A DNA stretch of 33,557 nucleotides, taken from Flavobacterium sp. Root935 (lineage in GTDB: Bacteria; Bacteroidota; Bacteroidia; Flavobacteriales; Flavobacteriaceae). Below, one piece after another: positions 25,601 to 33,307 of the stretch; position 1 is the first letter of the stretch, and the number at the start of each line of letters is the position of its first letter. The stretch lies in contig NZ_LMJL01000008.1 in assembly GCF_001429295.1 (NCBI RefSeq), positions 171,910 to 205,466 of the forward strand, in the 5' to 3' direction. The notes under the pieces are model-generated. The model was not told where the DNA came from. It was given only the letters and a program-made list of their open reading frames with translations, and ran no database searches. The position numbers and the translations under genes were made by a program.

Positions 25601-25832
25601 TGTAAGTCATGTTCTCTACACCATTAATCTGCTCTTCCAACGGAATAACGATACTTTTAAGTACAACGTCGGCGTTGGCTCCGGTATAACTTGCTGCCAC
25701 GTTAACTGTTGGCGGTGCGATATCCGGATATTGGGAAATCGGTAACTCAATTAGGCCTAAAACACCTAAGATGACGATAATAACAGATATTACCGTCGAG
25801 AGTACGGGTCTTTGTATAAATTTTTTAAACAT
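22665..25832 (-). CDS. RND multidrug efflux transporter, HAE1 (AcrB) type
   Basis: A 1055-residue proton-driven inner-membrane pump of AcrB size. The N-terminus 'MFKKFIQRPVLSTVISVIIV' is the usual first helix. The proton-relay aspartates lie in 'AIGIVVDDAIVVVEAVHAKL' (TM4), and the conserved lysine in 'LLAKNGILIVEFALDRRRKG' (TM10). 'VPSEDQGTVFANISLPPSAS' and 'QYESYILPFAVLFSIPFGLA' are further HAE1 blocks. The C-terminus is an acidic run of seven aspartates and two glutamates, which is unusual. It is the middle gene of the three-gene pump operon, with gaps of 6 bp to the adaptor and 19 bp to the outer-membrane gene. Confidence 0.95.
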   Translation of the reverse strand: MFKKFIQRPVLSTVISVIIVILGVLGLIELPISQYPDIAPPTVNVAASYTGANADVVLKSIVIPLEEQINGVENMTYMTSTATNDGNASIKIFFKVGTNPDLAAVNVQNRVSRATSLLPVEVTQAGVTVTKSQSSNLLIFSLYSDDKAYDQTFLQNYAKINLVPQIQRVVGVGDVTVFGAKDYSMRIWLKPDVMQQYKLIPSDISAALAEQNIEAAPGKFGENGNQAFQYVIKYKGRLTSAQEFEDIIIKSVGNGQMLRLKDVAKVELGSLSYSSTIKTNGVESAAMAISQTPGSNARDVIINSKKLIEEAAKSFPKGMKYTIMVDVNENLDASIEKVIHTLIEAFILVFIVVFIFLQDFRSTLIPAIAVPVAIVGTFFFLNLFGFTINLLTLFAMVLAIGIVVDDAIVVVEAVHAKLDHGYKSAKKATIHAMDEISGAIISITLVMAAVFIPVTFITGSTGVFYKQFGITLAVAIILSAVNALTLSPALCALLLKPHADDHKHKSYLQRFYTSFNVAFDNVTQRYKRSVSFLSVKKWIVLASILIAGLGLFYMMKTTPSAFVPSEDQGTVFANISLPPSASMERSDIMAKKVDSIAKTIPGVKNTLRIVGQNFTAGAGSAYSMVIVKLYPWDQRDLSVDDVIGQLFAKTSGIREASIFFISPPTIQGFGQSGGFEFQLQDKGGHTTSEFYKVNNEFLAKLAERPEIQYATTPFNPGFPQYMMDINLAKAKDAGVSVNTILSTMQGYYGGLYASNFNKFGKQYRVMVQASPEFRANTQGLNKIFVRNSAGTMAPITEFVKMTRVFGPESISRFNLFTSISITGAPKPGYSSGDAIKAIQEVAAENLPAGYGYEFSGLTREELASGSETIFIFILCLVFVYFLLSAQYESYILPFAVLFSIPFGLAGAYLFSIIFKLNSNIYLQISLIMLIGLLAKNGILIVEFALDRRRKGLPIVQAAIEGAVARLRPILMTSFAFILGLVPLMFASGAGAVGNKSIGTGAVGGMLIGTILGVFVIPVLFIIFQTLQERISGPAKDGYDDDDDDEEIHLLEAHKE

Positions 25833-25838
25833 TCTTTT

Positions 25839-26999
25839 TTATTTTAAGTCAGCATAAACCATTTCTGGTTTTTGGTTTTGAGCTTTAATTTCAGTTCCTT
25901 CTTTTAAAGAAGCTACTCCTTCTAATACAATTTCGTCTCCTGGTTTTAAACCGCTTGTTACCACATAATAATTTCCTGCTGAATTATCTAGTATCGTGAT
26001 ATTAGCATTTTTCGTTTTTCCGTCTTTTCCTAAAACTACCGCGAAAATTTTATCTTGAAGTTCAAAAGTGGCACTTTGCGGCACAATTATAGCATCTTTT
26101 ACATCAGTAGGAATTCTTACTGTTGTGCTGCTACCGCTTCTAATAATTCCTTTTGGATTAGGAAAACGAGCTCTGATATTTACCGAACCTGTTTCTGTAT
26201 TAATCAATCCGTTAACCGTTTCAATATGTCCTTTTTCTTCATAAACAGAACCATCTGAAAGCAGTAAAGAAACTGCCGGCATACTTTTGATTTTTTGAGT
26301 TAAAGAAGCTCCAGTATTATTGTTTTGAGTGAAATTTAAAAGCATTTTTTCGTTCATAGCGAAGTATGCATAAACGTTACCAATGCTTGAAACTGTTGTT
26401 AAAGGTTCTGTAGTATTTGAGCTTACCAAACTTCCTAAACGAAACGGAATTGAACCTACAACTCCATTTACCGGGCTTGTAACTGTTGTATATCCTAAAT
26501 TTGTTTTTGCATTTACTAAAGCCGCATTTGCTTGAGCCAAAGCCGCTAAAGCTGACTCGTAAGTATATTGTGCTGATTCTAAATCATATTTACTGATAAT
26601 ACCTTTTTCTACCAATGGCTTTACTTTATTTACAGCCAATTTAGCTGCACTTAAATCTGCCTGAGCACTTTTAATACTTGCAGTTGCAGTACGAACTTGC
26701 TGCTCATATTCTGGTGCACTGATTTTGAACAAAGGCTGTCCAGCTTTTACAACTGCTCCTTCATCAACAAAGATCTTATCAATGTATCCTTCAACTCTTG
26801 GTCGAATTTCTATATTTTGCTGTCCTTGAATACTAGCAGGAAAATCGCTGTTTAATGTAGCAGATTCCGGCTGTAATGTCACAGTTTTATACTCTTTTAT
26901 CTGCGGTGCGCCCCCAGCCTGAGCCGATTTATCATTTTTACCGCAAGAAGCGATAACAATTGATGCTGCGAGAATACTTAAAAATGATTGCTTATTCAT
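25839..26999 (-). CDS. RND efflux periplasmic adaptor (AcrA/MFP) lipoprotein
   Basis: A 386-residue membrane-fusion protein with a lipoprotein signal (VIASC, Cys19). The lipoyl half 'IRPRVEGYIDKIFVDEGAVV' precedes a coiled-coil hairpin at about 100-165 (alanine/lysine-rich 'TATASIKSAQADLSAAKLA'). The second lipoyl half 'NLGYTTVTSPVNGVVGSIPF' follows, then beta-barrel and membrane-proximal domains ('VTSGLKPGDEIVLEGVASLK'). It is the first gene of the pump operon. Upstream (27133-27150) lies a TetR-like palindrome, and further right a divergent LytS/LytTR pair. Confidence 0.93.
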   Translation of the reverse strand: MNKQSFLSILAASIVIASCGKNDKSAQAGGAPQIKEYKTVTLQPESATLNSDFPASIQGQQNIEIRPRVEGYIDKIFVDEGAVVKAGQPLFKISAPEYEQQVRTATASIKSAQADLSAAKLAVNKVKPLVEKGIISKYDLESAQYTYESALAALAQANAALVNAKTNLGYTTVTSPVNGVVGSIPFRLGSLVSSNTTEPLTTVSSIGNVYAYFAMNEKMLLNFTQNNNTGASLTQKIKSMPAVSLLLSDGSVYEEKGHIETVNGLINTETGSVNIRARFPNPKGIIRSGSSTTVRIPTDVKDAIIVPQSATFELQDKIFAVVLGKDGKTKNANITILDNSAGNYYVVTSGLKPGDEIVLEGVASLKEGTEIKAQNQKPEMVYADLK

Positions 27000-27132
27000 T
27001 GTGAAAAATGTGTAATTATCGATTATATGTAGACAAAATAACTAAAATATAACAAACGAAAATTTTCAAATAGACGAAGAGCGAGAGAGAATCGATAAAG
27101 GTAAGCTGACGACCGATGGAATTTTTTAAAAT

Positions 27133-27150
27133 ATTAAACAAGCGTTTAAT
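27133..27150. promoter_or_regulatory. 18-bp palindrome, TetR-operator-like, upstream of efflux operon
   Basis: ATTAAAC-AAGC-GTTTAAT, with perfect 7-bp arms around 4 bp, centred about 140 bp upstream of the adaptor start in the 264-bp divergent gap. The AAAC-N4-GTTT form is frequent in operators of TetR/AcrR-type efflux repressors. No tetR gene is in the window. Confidence 0.45.
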
Positions 27151-27263
27151 TTTATCTTATCGACTCTAAAATGCTTTTTAGAGACTCTAAATCAGTCTTG
27201 GACGATTGCCCAAAATTTATGTTTAAATAAAATGTAATATTGTCCTTAAAACGATAAATTATA

Positions 27264-28313
27264 ATGACACCTAACTTTTTCAGACCCTACTTATTCACCG
27301 GATTACACATTCTTGGATGGTGTTTGTTAGGATATATTATGCTGTTTTACATCCCATTAACTTGGAATGTTGTGCTTCCGTCAGCATTTTGGCTTTGGCA
27401 GAGTATTGTGCTTTTTTTATTGATAGTTGTTTTTTATTCGACAGCAAAAATTATTGTGCCAAAAACAATTATTAAAGACAATACCTCTCTTTTTTTACTT
27501 TGGGCATTTCTCTCTATTTTCAGCATGCAGCTAATTGCTTATTTTTATACCTCTCAGACAGATCTTCATAATCAAATCAGTAAAGCTATTGGTTTTACAA
27601 AGTATAAAAATCCTTATTTCGATAATTACGTTTTTACGCTTACGCTTCTGGTTTTAGGAATAAGTACCAGCTGGGCAATGCTGCAATATTGGCAAAAAGC
27701 CGCACAGCACAAACAGAAATTAGAACAGGATAAAACAGCCGCAGAATTAGCAATGCTGAAAGCACAGATTAATCCGCATTTTTTCTTTAATTCATTAAAC
27801 AGCATCTATTCACTTACTTATACTGATATTGAAGATTCGAGAAATGCACTTCATACTTTAAGCCGTATGATGCGTTATTTGCTTTACAGCACCGAAGGAG
27901 AACGAACAACATTATTAAAAGAAGTAGAATTTCTAAAGGATTTTATTGCTTTAATGAAACTTCGTGCGAACCGAAAATTAACTATCACTACAGAAATTCC
28001 CGAAAAACTTCATGATTACCCAATTGTTCCCATGTTATTATTACCTTTAGTAGAAAATGCTTTTAAACATGGTATTCATGCCACAGATAAAAGCGAAATA
28101 CACATTAAACTTTCACAAAATGGTACTGATTTAGAATTTGAAGTAGAAAATACTTTCTTCGAAAAAACAACAGTTACTAATGAAGGCGGAATTGGTTTAA
28201 CAAATACCAAAAGAAGATTACACTTGATTTACCCAAATCATCATTTCATCACTTTTGGAGTTACCGACCACGGAACATATAAAATTAAATTGAAAATAAC
28301 TTTAGAGCAATGA
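27264..28313 (+). CDS. LytS-type sensor histidine kinase
   Basis: A 349-residue membrane histidine kinase of the His_kinase (LytS/YehU) class. Four hydrophobic segments (about 10-30, 42-60, 75-95, 122-140) lead into a short coiled coil. The phospho-acceptor block 'LKAQINPHFFFNSLNSIYSL' follows (His172), then the ATP-binding N box 'LPLVENAFKHGI' and the G box 'GGIGLTNTKRRL'. It overlaps the regulator gene by 4 bp (ATGA), so the two form a two-component system. The signal is unknown. It is divergent from the RND operon and may control it. Confidence 0.93.
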   Translation: MTPNFFRPYLFTGLHILGWCLLGYIMLFYIPLTWNVVLPSAFWLWQSIVLFLLIVVFYSTAKIIVPKTIIKDNTSLFLLWAFLSIFSMQLIAYFYTSQTDLHNQISKAIGFTKYKNPYFDNYVFTLTLLVLGISTSWAMLQYWQKAAQHKQKLEQDKTAAELAMLKAQINPHFFFNSLNSIYSLTYTDIEDSRNALHTLSRMMRYLLYSTEGERTTLLKEVEFLKDFIALMKLRANRKLTITTEIPEKLHDYPIVPMLLLPLVENAFKHGIHATDKSEIHIKLSQNGTDLEFEVENTFFEKTTVTNEGGIGLTNTKRRLHLIYPNHHFITFGVTDHGTYKIKLKITLEQ

Positions 28314-29041
28314 CCGTATTAAAATGCATAGCAGTAGATGATGAACCTTTAGCTTTAAAACTCGTAGAAACGTTTATACAGCAGACTCCATTTTTAGAAT
28401 TAATTTCAACCTGCGACAATGCTGTTGAGGCTATGGGATTAATTAGGGAAACAAAACCTGATGTTGTTTTCTTAGATATTAATATGCCAAACTTGACCGG
28501 AATGGAACTGGCAAGACTTATACAAGATCAGCCTGGACCTCTGCCAAAGATTATTTTTACTACTGCTTACAATCATTATGCAATAGAAGGATATAAAGTA
28601 AATGCTGTAGATTATCTTTTAAAACCTTTTAGTTACGAAGAATTTCTTCGCGCTTCTACGAAGGTTTTACAATTATCTGAAGAAGCAAACAATCAGTTTC
28701 AAAATATTGCAGCAGACGATGAATTTATCTTTTTAAAAGTAGAATATCAATGGGTTAGAATCTCGTTAAAAGATATTTGCTATATAGAAAGTTTAAAAGA
28801 TTATGTAAAAGTTCATCTTGAAGATTCTCAGAAAGCTTTACTGTCACTTATATCACTTAAGGCTTTAGAAGAAAAACTTCCTTCATCAAAATTTATGCGT
28901 GTTCATCGTTCTTTTATTGTATCTCTGGACAAAATTAGTGCTATCAGCAAAAACTCGATTTTTATTGATAAAATAGAAATTACGGTTGGTGAACAGTACA
29001 AAGAAGCTTTTAAAATAGTAGTCGATAAATGGCTTAAATAA
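28310..29041 (+). CDS. LytTR-family response regulator
   Basis: A 243-residue regulator with a receiver domain (Asp10-Asp11, phospho-acceptor Asp56 in 'VVFLDINMPNLTG', Thr84 region 'FTTAYNHYA', Lys105 'LLKPF') and a C-terminal LytTR DNA-binding domain ('FMRVHRSFIVSLDKISAI'). It is partner of the LytS kinase just before. It probably binds paired LytTR sites near its own operon, the RND pump or the downstream DUF3861 gene; none was confidently recognised by eye. Confidence 0.93.
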   Translation: MTVLKCIAVDDEPLALKLVETFIQQTPFLELISTCDNAVEAMGLIRETKPDVVFLDINMPNLTGMELARLIQDQPGPLPKIIFTTAYNHYAIEGYKVNAVDYLLKPFSYEEFLRASTKVLQLSEEANNQFQNIAADDEFIFLKVEYQWVRISLKDICYIESLKDYVKVHLEDSQKALLSLISLKALEEKLPSSKFMRVHRSFIVSLDKISAISKNSIFIDKIEITVGEQYKEAFKIVVDKWLK

Positions 29042-29059
29042 ATTAGAATTATAAAAATT

Positions 29060-29353
29060 ATGGAAAAAAGATCAAATAAATATTACCTGACTTTAAGTCT
29101 TAAAGAATATGCAAATGGTGAAACAGAACCAGCAAAAGAGCTTGGAATCGAGTTTGACAATCACGATGAAATTTTCGGAATCATTGAAAAAATCAAAGAA
29201 AAAAACATTTTTGCCGATCAGTCAGAAGCTGTTCAATTTGCTTTGGGATTAAAATTATTCAGTGAGATTAAACTAAAAAATCGCAAAAATCCTCTTTTTG
29301 ACGAATTAAATGAAGTTTTTCCTGTTTTTATGAAAAAACTAAAAAGTCTTTAA
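29060..29353 (+). CDS. DUF3861 family protein
   Basis: A 97-residue probable cytoplasmic protein. 'KYYLTLSLKEYANGETEP', 'GIEFDNHDEIFGIIEKIKEK', 'AVQFALGLKLFSEIKLKNRK' and 'NPLFDELNEVFPVFMKKLK' follow the DUF3861 pattern over its whole length. The function of this family is not known to me. It is 18 bp after the LytTR regulator, so it is probably co-transcribed with the two-component genes. Confidence 0.82.
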   Translation: MEKRSNKYYLTLSLKEYANGETEPAKELGIEFDNHDEIFGIIEKIKEKNIFADQSEAVQFALGLKLFSEIKLKNRKNPLFDELNEVFPVFMKKLKSL

Positions 29354-29706
29354 AAACTCCTTTAAAATTAAGACTTTAGACTCCTTATGCTTTTAAATTA
29401 TAGTGTTAAATTTCAATAGAAATAAAGATTATCTAATTCTTCTCGGCAATAATTTGAAGGGATTTTCCGTTAAAAATAATGCATGTCCCACTAGATGCTT
29501 TTCCAAAAGAAGTTTAATTTCTATTTGAAATTCTTTTGCTTCATATAAAATGGCATAAGTATTTAGGCAAATCTAAATTGAAGATAAAACGGAGAATTTC
29601 ATTTGAAACTGACCTTTTCATATTTAATGAATCTCTAAAAAAAACATTCTTTTTCGATTGTTGGATAATGCAAATTTTATTTTTTAACCATTAAAATGAA
29701 AGCATT
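29354..29706. other. intergenic region, no gene supported
   Basis: 353 bp of AT-rich DNA between the DUF3861 and PQQ-type dehydrogenase genes. There is a minus-strand open stretch of about 43 codons (around 29443-29571), but it lacks a start codon and gives no recognisable family. No clear terminator or consensus promoter was found. Confidence 0.6.
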
Positions 29707-30939
29707 ATGATAATTAAAAAAAGTATTTTTCTTCTTGCTGGGGTCTTAGCTTTAAGCAGCTGCTCCAACAATGATAATGATGATAGTACCAATATAGGTC
29801 CGACTGGACCGCCGGTAGAAACAGGTACGGCAAATACAACCTACAAACCTGCATTTTCTGGACAAACGCGTGCAGGAAGTATTCAAACCACAACAGAAAT
29901 TGAATCTAAAGTTATCACCAACGGTTTAAGCGCTCCTTGGGGAGTGGCTTACCTTCCGGATGGACGTCTTTTGGTAACCGAAAAAGCAGGTAAAATAAAA
30001 ATTGTTACACAAGCTGGAGTTATAAGTAATGCCTTAACAGGAGTTCCTGCCGTAAATCCAGCAGATCAAGGTGGATTACTAGGTATATGTCTTGATCCTG
30101 CATTTGCAACAAACCGCATGATTTATTGGGCTTTTTCTGAAGTAGTAGCAGGCGGAAATATTACAGCTGTTGCAAAAGGAAGAATCTCAGATAATGATAC
30201 AGCAATTGAAAATGCAACTGTAATTTATCGTTCTAATACACCAAATAACAGCACATTACATTACGGAGGCCGTGTATTATTTGACAAAACTGGAAATTTA
30301 TTTGTGAGCATTGGCGAAAGATCTGTATTAGAAACTCGTCCGCTCGCACAGGCAGCAAACAGCAGTTTAGGTAAAATTGTACGCATTACTACGAATGGAC
30401 AAGCTGCACCTGGAAATCCAGTTTTCTCGCAAACTGGCGCTTTACCAGAGTTATATACTATCGGACATAGAAACCCACAAGGACTGGCTCTTCACCCAAC
30501 AACTGGAGAATTATGGCAGAGCGAACACGGACCAAGAGGCGGAGATGAAATTAACCGAATCACAGCCGGAGCAAACTACGGCTGGCCAACTATTACATAC
30601 GGAATTGAATACAGCGGTGCCAAAGTTGGCGAAGGTATTCAGCAGCAAACTGGAATGGAACAGCCTGTATACTACTGGGATCCTGTTGTTTCACCAAGTG
30701 GAATGACTTTTTACGCAGGAAACCGTGTACCTGAGTGGCAAAATAATCTTTTCATAGGAGCATTAAGTGGCATGCATATTGTTCGCTTAGCTTTTAAGGA
30801 TAATAAAGTAGCTGGAGAAGAAAGATTATTGGCTGGTGAGGGACAAAGATTTAGAGATATCACACAAGGAAAAGATGAAGCATTATACGCCGTTACTGAT
30901 CAAGGAAGACTTTACAAAATTGATAAAAAACAGAAGTAA
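29707..30939 (+). CDS. PQQ-type soluble sugar dehydrogenase (GSDH/Asd-like) lipoprotein
   Basis: A 410-residue secreted six-bladed beta-propeller of the glucose/sorbosone dehydrogenase family. The N-terminus is a lipoprotein signal (ALSSC, Cys19) followed by an Asn/Asp-rich linker. Family blocks are 'GLSAPWGVAYLPDGRLLVTE', 'LHYGGRVLFDKTGNLFVSIG' (catalytic-type His in LHYGGR), 'IGHRNPQGLALHPTTGELW' and 'EHGPRGGDEINRI', then 'GANYGWPTITYGIEY'. Known relatives oxidise aldoses with PQQ in the periplasm. No PQQ biosynthesis genes are in the window, so the cofactor may be scavenged or the function changed. It stands alone, ending at a terminator hairpin. Confidence 0.9.
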   Translation: MIIKKSIFLLAGVLALSSCSNNDNDDSTNIGPTGPPVETGTANTTYKPAFSGQTRAGSIQTTTEIESKVITNGLSAPWGVAYLPDGRLLVTEKAGKIKIVTQAGVISNALTGVPAVNPADQGGLLGICLDPAFATNRMIYWAFSEVVAGGNITAVAKGRISDNDTAIENATVIYRSNTPNNSTLHYGGRVLFDKTGNLFVSIGERSVLETRPLAQAANSSLGKIVRITTNGQAAPGNPVFSQTGALPELYTIGHRNPQGLALHPTTGELWQSEHGPRGGDEINRITAGANYGWPTITYGIEYSGAKVGEGIQQQTGMEQPVYYWDPVVSPSGMTFYAGNRVPEWQNNLFIGALSGMHIVRLAFKDNKVAGEERLLAGEGQRFRDITQGKDEALYAVTDQGRLYKIDKKQK

Positions 30940-30968
30940 ACTAAACTTGTTCATTTATATTAGCCAAA

Positions 30969-30990
30969 AACGCCCCATAATTGGGGCGTT
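30969..30990. terminator. bidirectional terminator-like hairpin
   Basis: AACGCCCCA / TGGGGCGTT with a TAAT loop. It lies between convergent genes (ends at 30939 and 31017), with A residues on the left and a short T-run on the right, so it could serve both strands. Confidence 0.75.
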
Positions 30991-31016
30991 TCGTATTTTA
31001 TAAAATAAAGAATTAA

Positions 31017-31628
31017 TTAAGCTTTAGCTTTTCTTTTTACTGTACAGCCAATTTCTTTAGTTTGAGTAATTGCTGGTTTTTGACCGCTTTTTAAAGATGC
31101 GATAACATCTTCGGCATATTTTACTTTATCTGCTTTATTTCCTTCTGGATCATTGTCGATTGCTCCAACATATTCTACAATATTTCCTTTTGAGGTTTTA
31201 GAAACGATGAAAATATGCGGTGTACGTTTTGCACCGTACTCGTCAGTAATTTTTTGTCCTGGATCAAATAAATATGGGAAAGGATATTTTTTACTTTTTG
31301 CCAAGTCTTGCATTTTAGAAAAAGTATCTGCTGTAGAAGCTTCTGGGTCATTTGGATTGATTGCAATTACAGGATATCCTTGTGGTCTGAATTTTTTATC
31401 TAAATCGATAATTCTTTGCTCATAACCTATCGCATACGGACAAGTGTTGCAAGTAAAAACTACGATATAACCTTTTGCATCTTTAAAAGTTCCAAAAGAA
31501 ACTTCTTTGTTGTCAACATTTTTCAGTTTAAAATCTGGTGCAGTATCTCCAGCTTTAAGAGTTTTAGTTTGTGCCTGAGAAAGAAAGGCAGAAAATGCCA
31601 ATGCTAGTAATAAAATTATTTTTTTCAT
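31017..31628 (-). CDS. secreted thioredoxin-fold (peroxiredoxin-like, AhpC/TSA) protein
   Basis: A 203-residue exported protein with a signal peptide (about residues 1-19, FLSQAQ). The thioredoxin-like core starts 'GDTAPDFKLKNVDNKEVSF', followed by the redox motif 'FTCNTCPYAIGYEQRI' with Cys60 and Cys63 (CxxC), and 'YGAKRTPHIFIV' with the cis-proline region. It resembles the 'thioredoxin family / redoxin' proteins of Bacteroidota. A third cysteine near the C-terminus ('EIGCTVKRK') is notable. It is second gene of a pair, 11 bp after the TlpA-like gene, and probably acts as a periplasmic or lipid-exposed thiol reductant. Confidence 0.85.
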   Translation of the reverse strand: MKKIILLLALAFSAFLSQAQTKTLKAGDTAPDFKLKNVDNKEVSFGTFKDAKGYIVVFTCNTCPYAIGYEQRIIDLDKKFRPQGYPVIAINPNDPEASTADTFSKMQDLAKSKKYPFPYLFDPGQKITDEYGAKRTPHIFIVSKTSKGNIVEYVGAIDNDPEGNKADKVKYAEDVIASLKSGQKPAITQTKEIGCTVKRKAKA

Positions 31629-31639
31629 GGTTTATGGAC

Positions 31640-32116
31640 TTATAGTTTTTTATATTCAGTTAATAATTGTTCGTATGTAAATTCCGTCTCGACAAATTTT
31701 CGTTTATCATTTTTAATGAATAATGTTGCTGGAATACTTCCCGACCAGCTTGGATCGATTCGGTCAATAAATTCCTGCGGACTGCTTTCGTTTAAAAGAA
31801 AAACTTCGTTTTTAAGATTTTTTCTTTTTACAAACGGAATTACGTTCGATTCTAGTTTAGACTTAAAATCTAAACTTACCAATAAAACAGCCAGTTTGTC
31901 TGACTTATGTTCTGCTTTTAATTTCTCGAAATGAGGTAATTCTTTGATGCAGGGTGCACACCAAGTTGCCCAAAAATTCACAACATACGTACTGTCTTTT
32001 CCGTTTATAATTCTCTCGTTAAGCTGATTTATATTCAAGAGCTTTACGTTCTGGCTATAAGCCGAAACTGAAAAAATACTAATTAGAAAGATATAGTAAA
32101 AAGACTTGATTTTCAT
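31640..32116 (-). CDS. TlpA-like periplasmic thioredoxin
   Basis: A 158-residue exported thioredoxin-fold protein with a signal peptide (about residues 1-21). The active site 'VVNFWATWCAPCIKELPHFE' gives Cys53 and Cys56 (WCxPC form of the TlpA/ResA family). 'SIPATLFIKNDKRKFVETEF' holds the cis-proline loop. It forms a two-gene unit with the redoxin downstream and is divergent from the DsbA-family lipoprotein, making a small extracytoplasmic thiol-redox cluster. Confidence 0.88.
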   Translation of the reverse strand: MKIKSFYYIFLISIFSVSAYSQNVKLLNINQLNERIINGKDSTYVVNFWATWCAPCIKELPHFEKLKAEHKSDKLAVLLVSLDFKSKLESNVIPFVKRKNLKNEVFLLNESSPQEFIDRIDPSWSGSIPATLFIKNDKRKFVETEFTYEQLLTEYKKL

Positions 32117-32151
32117 AAGAATACAATGCTTTAGGATTAAATTGTGCCTTA

Positions 32152-32159
32152 CAAATATA
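32152..32159 (-). promoter_or_regulatory. candidate -7 element TATATTTG for the TlpA/redoxin unit
   Basis: On the minus strand TATATTTG fits TAnnTTTG and lies about 36 bp before the ATG at 32116. A -33 TTG at standard spacing is not seen. Confidence 0.35.
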
Positions 32160-32270
32160 AAGCAATGAAATCTTACTTTTTGTTAATAAAAGTTTAATAG
32201 GTTTTAATTTATACAGAAACTCATATAAGCTTTGTGCATTGAATTTTGATAGTCACATTTTATTGACTAA

Positions 32271-32301
32271 TTGACTTATGATTATTTACAAACGAACTTT
32301 G
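32271..32301 (+). promoter_or_regulatory. candidate promoter of the DsbA-family gene
   Basis: TTG at 32271-32273, a 20-bp spacer, then GAACTTTG at 32294-32301, which differs from TAnnTTTG at the first position only. The ATG at 32324 is about 23 bp further. Confidence 0.5.
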
Positions 32302-32323
32302 TCGAAAATAAAAAACAGTTGTT

Positions 32324-33307
32324 ATGAAAATACTTTCGCTGTTATTAATCTTGATTTGCAGTTTAAGCTGTCAATCTCAAACAAATTCAAAAATGAATGA
32401 AAATAAAACAAATCCGCTATTATGCGACCCAATAAGCGGAACATGTGAAATGGCAATAAGCGAAAATTCTAATAAAACCGCTAATATTCAAATTGAAAAT
32501 AAACCTATAAAAATCATTTATTACACAGATCCTATTTGCTCGTCGTGCTGGGGAATAGAACCTCAACTTAGAAAATTAAAACTGGAATACGGCGATTATT
32601 TTGATATTGAGTACAGGATGGGCGGTTTACTACCAGATTGGAGTTATAATAGCGGCGGTATAAGCAAACCTTCAGATGTTGCACATCATTGGGATGAAGC
32701 AAGTTTACATTACGAAATGCCAATTGATGGAGATGTTTGGCTTGAAGATCCGTTAGATTCTTCTTATCCGTCATGCATTGCTATGAAAGCTGCGCAGATA
32801 CAGGGGAAAGAAAAAGCAGTAAACTTTATGAGAATCCTACGTGAGAAATTATATCTCGAAAAGAAAAACATAGCACAATGGGAAAATATTGTAGAAGCTG
32901 CAAAAATCGCAAATCTTAATATCGAAAAACTGAAATCGGATTATGATGGTGATGCAAAAAAGCTTTTTCAAGAAGATTTAAATTATGCCAAAACTCTTGG
33001 AGTAAGAGGTTTTCCAACGCTTTTTTTTGCTGATGAAAATAATAATAAATTAACTGTTTACGGTTCTAAACCTTATGCTTCTTACGAGAATGCTTTATTA
33101 GCTTTATTTCCAGAAGCAAAAAAGAAAAGTATTGTTAAAGAAAATCCTTTATCGATTTTTGGAATATATCCTTCGCTAGCACCAAAAGAATATGCCGTAA
33201 TTCATGACATTTCTGTTAACGAAGCAAAAATTATATTAGAAGAATTGCATGCAAGAGGAAAGTTAGGTAAAATGTCTATAAAGAATGGTTCGCTTTACAG
33301 TAAGTAA
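32324..33307 (+). CDS. DsbA-family (FrnE/SpxH-like) lipoprotein with C-terminal extension
   Basis: A 327-residue protein. The N-terminus is a lipoprotein signal (CSLSC, Cys16), then a Cys34-x6-Cys41 element (CDPISGTC). The DsbA-type core starts 'IKIIYYTDPICSSCWGIEPQ' with active-site Cys72 and Cys75. An all-helical insertion follows, and 'LGVRGFPTLFFADE' carries the cis-proline loop. About 60 C-terminal residues ('DISVNEAKIILEELHARGKL') resemble a winged-helix-like extension. The core is like FrnE or the SpxH/YjbH adaptor, which are cytoplasmic, but the lipobox predicts export, so the role is probably extracytoplasmic thiol oxidation. It is divergent from the TlpA/redoxin pair. Confidence 0.83.
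   Translation: MKILSLLLILICSLSCQSQTNSKMNENKTNPLLCDPISGTCEMAISENSNKTANIQIENKPIKIIYYTDPICSSCWGIEPQLRKLKLEYGDYFDIEYRMGGLLPDWSYNSGGISKPSDVAHHWDEASLHYEMPIDGDVWLEDPLDSSYPSCIAMKAAQIQGKEKAVNFMRILREKLYLEKKNIAQWENIVEAAKIANLNIEKLKSDYDGDAKKLFQEDLNYAKTLGVRGFPTLFFADENNNKLTVYGSKPYASYENALLALFPEAKKKSIVKENPLSIFGIYPSLAPKEYAVIHDISVNEAKIILEELHARGKLGKMSIKNGSLYSK

Noticed and set aside
29443..29571. Minus-strand open stretch of about 43 codons before the PQQ-type dehydrogenase
   Set aside because: No ATG or GTG near its upstream end, an in-frame stop just before it, and no family resemblance. Such a length occurs by chance.
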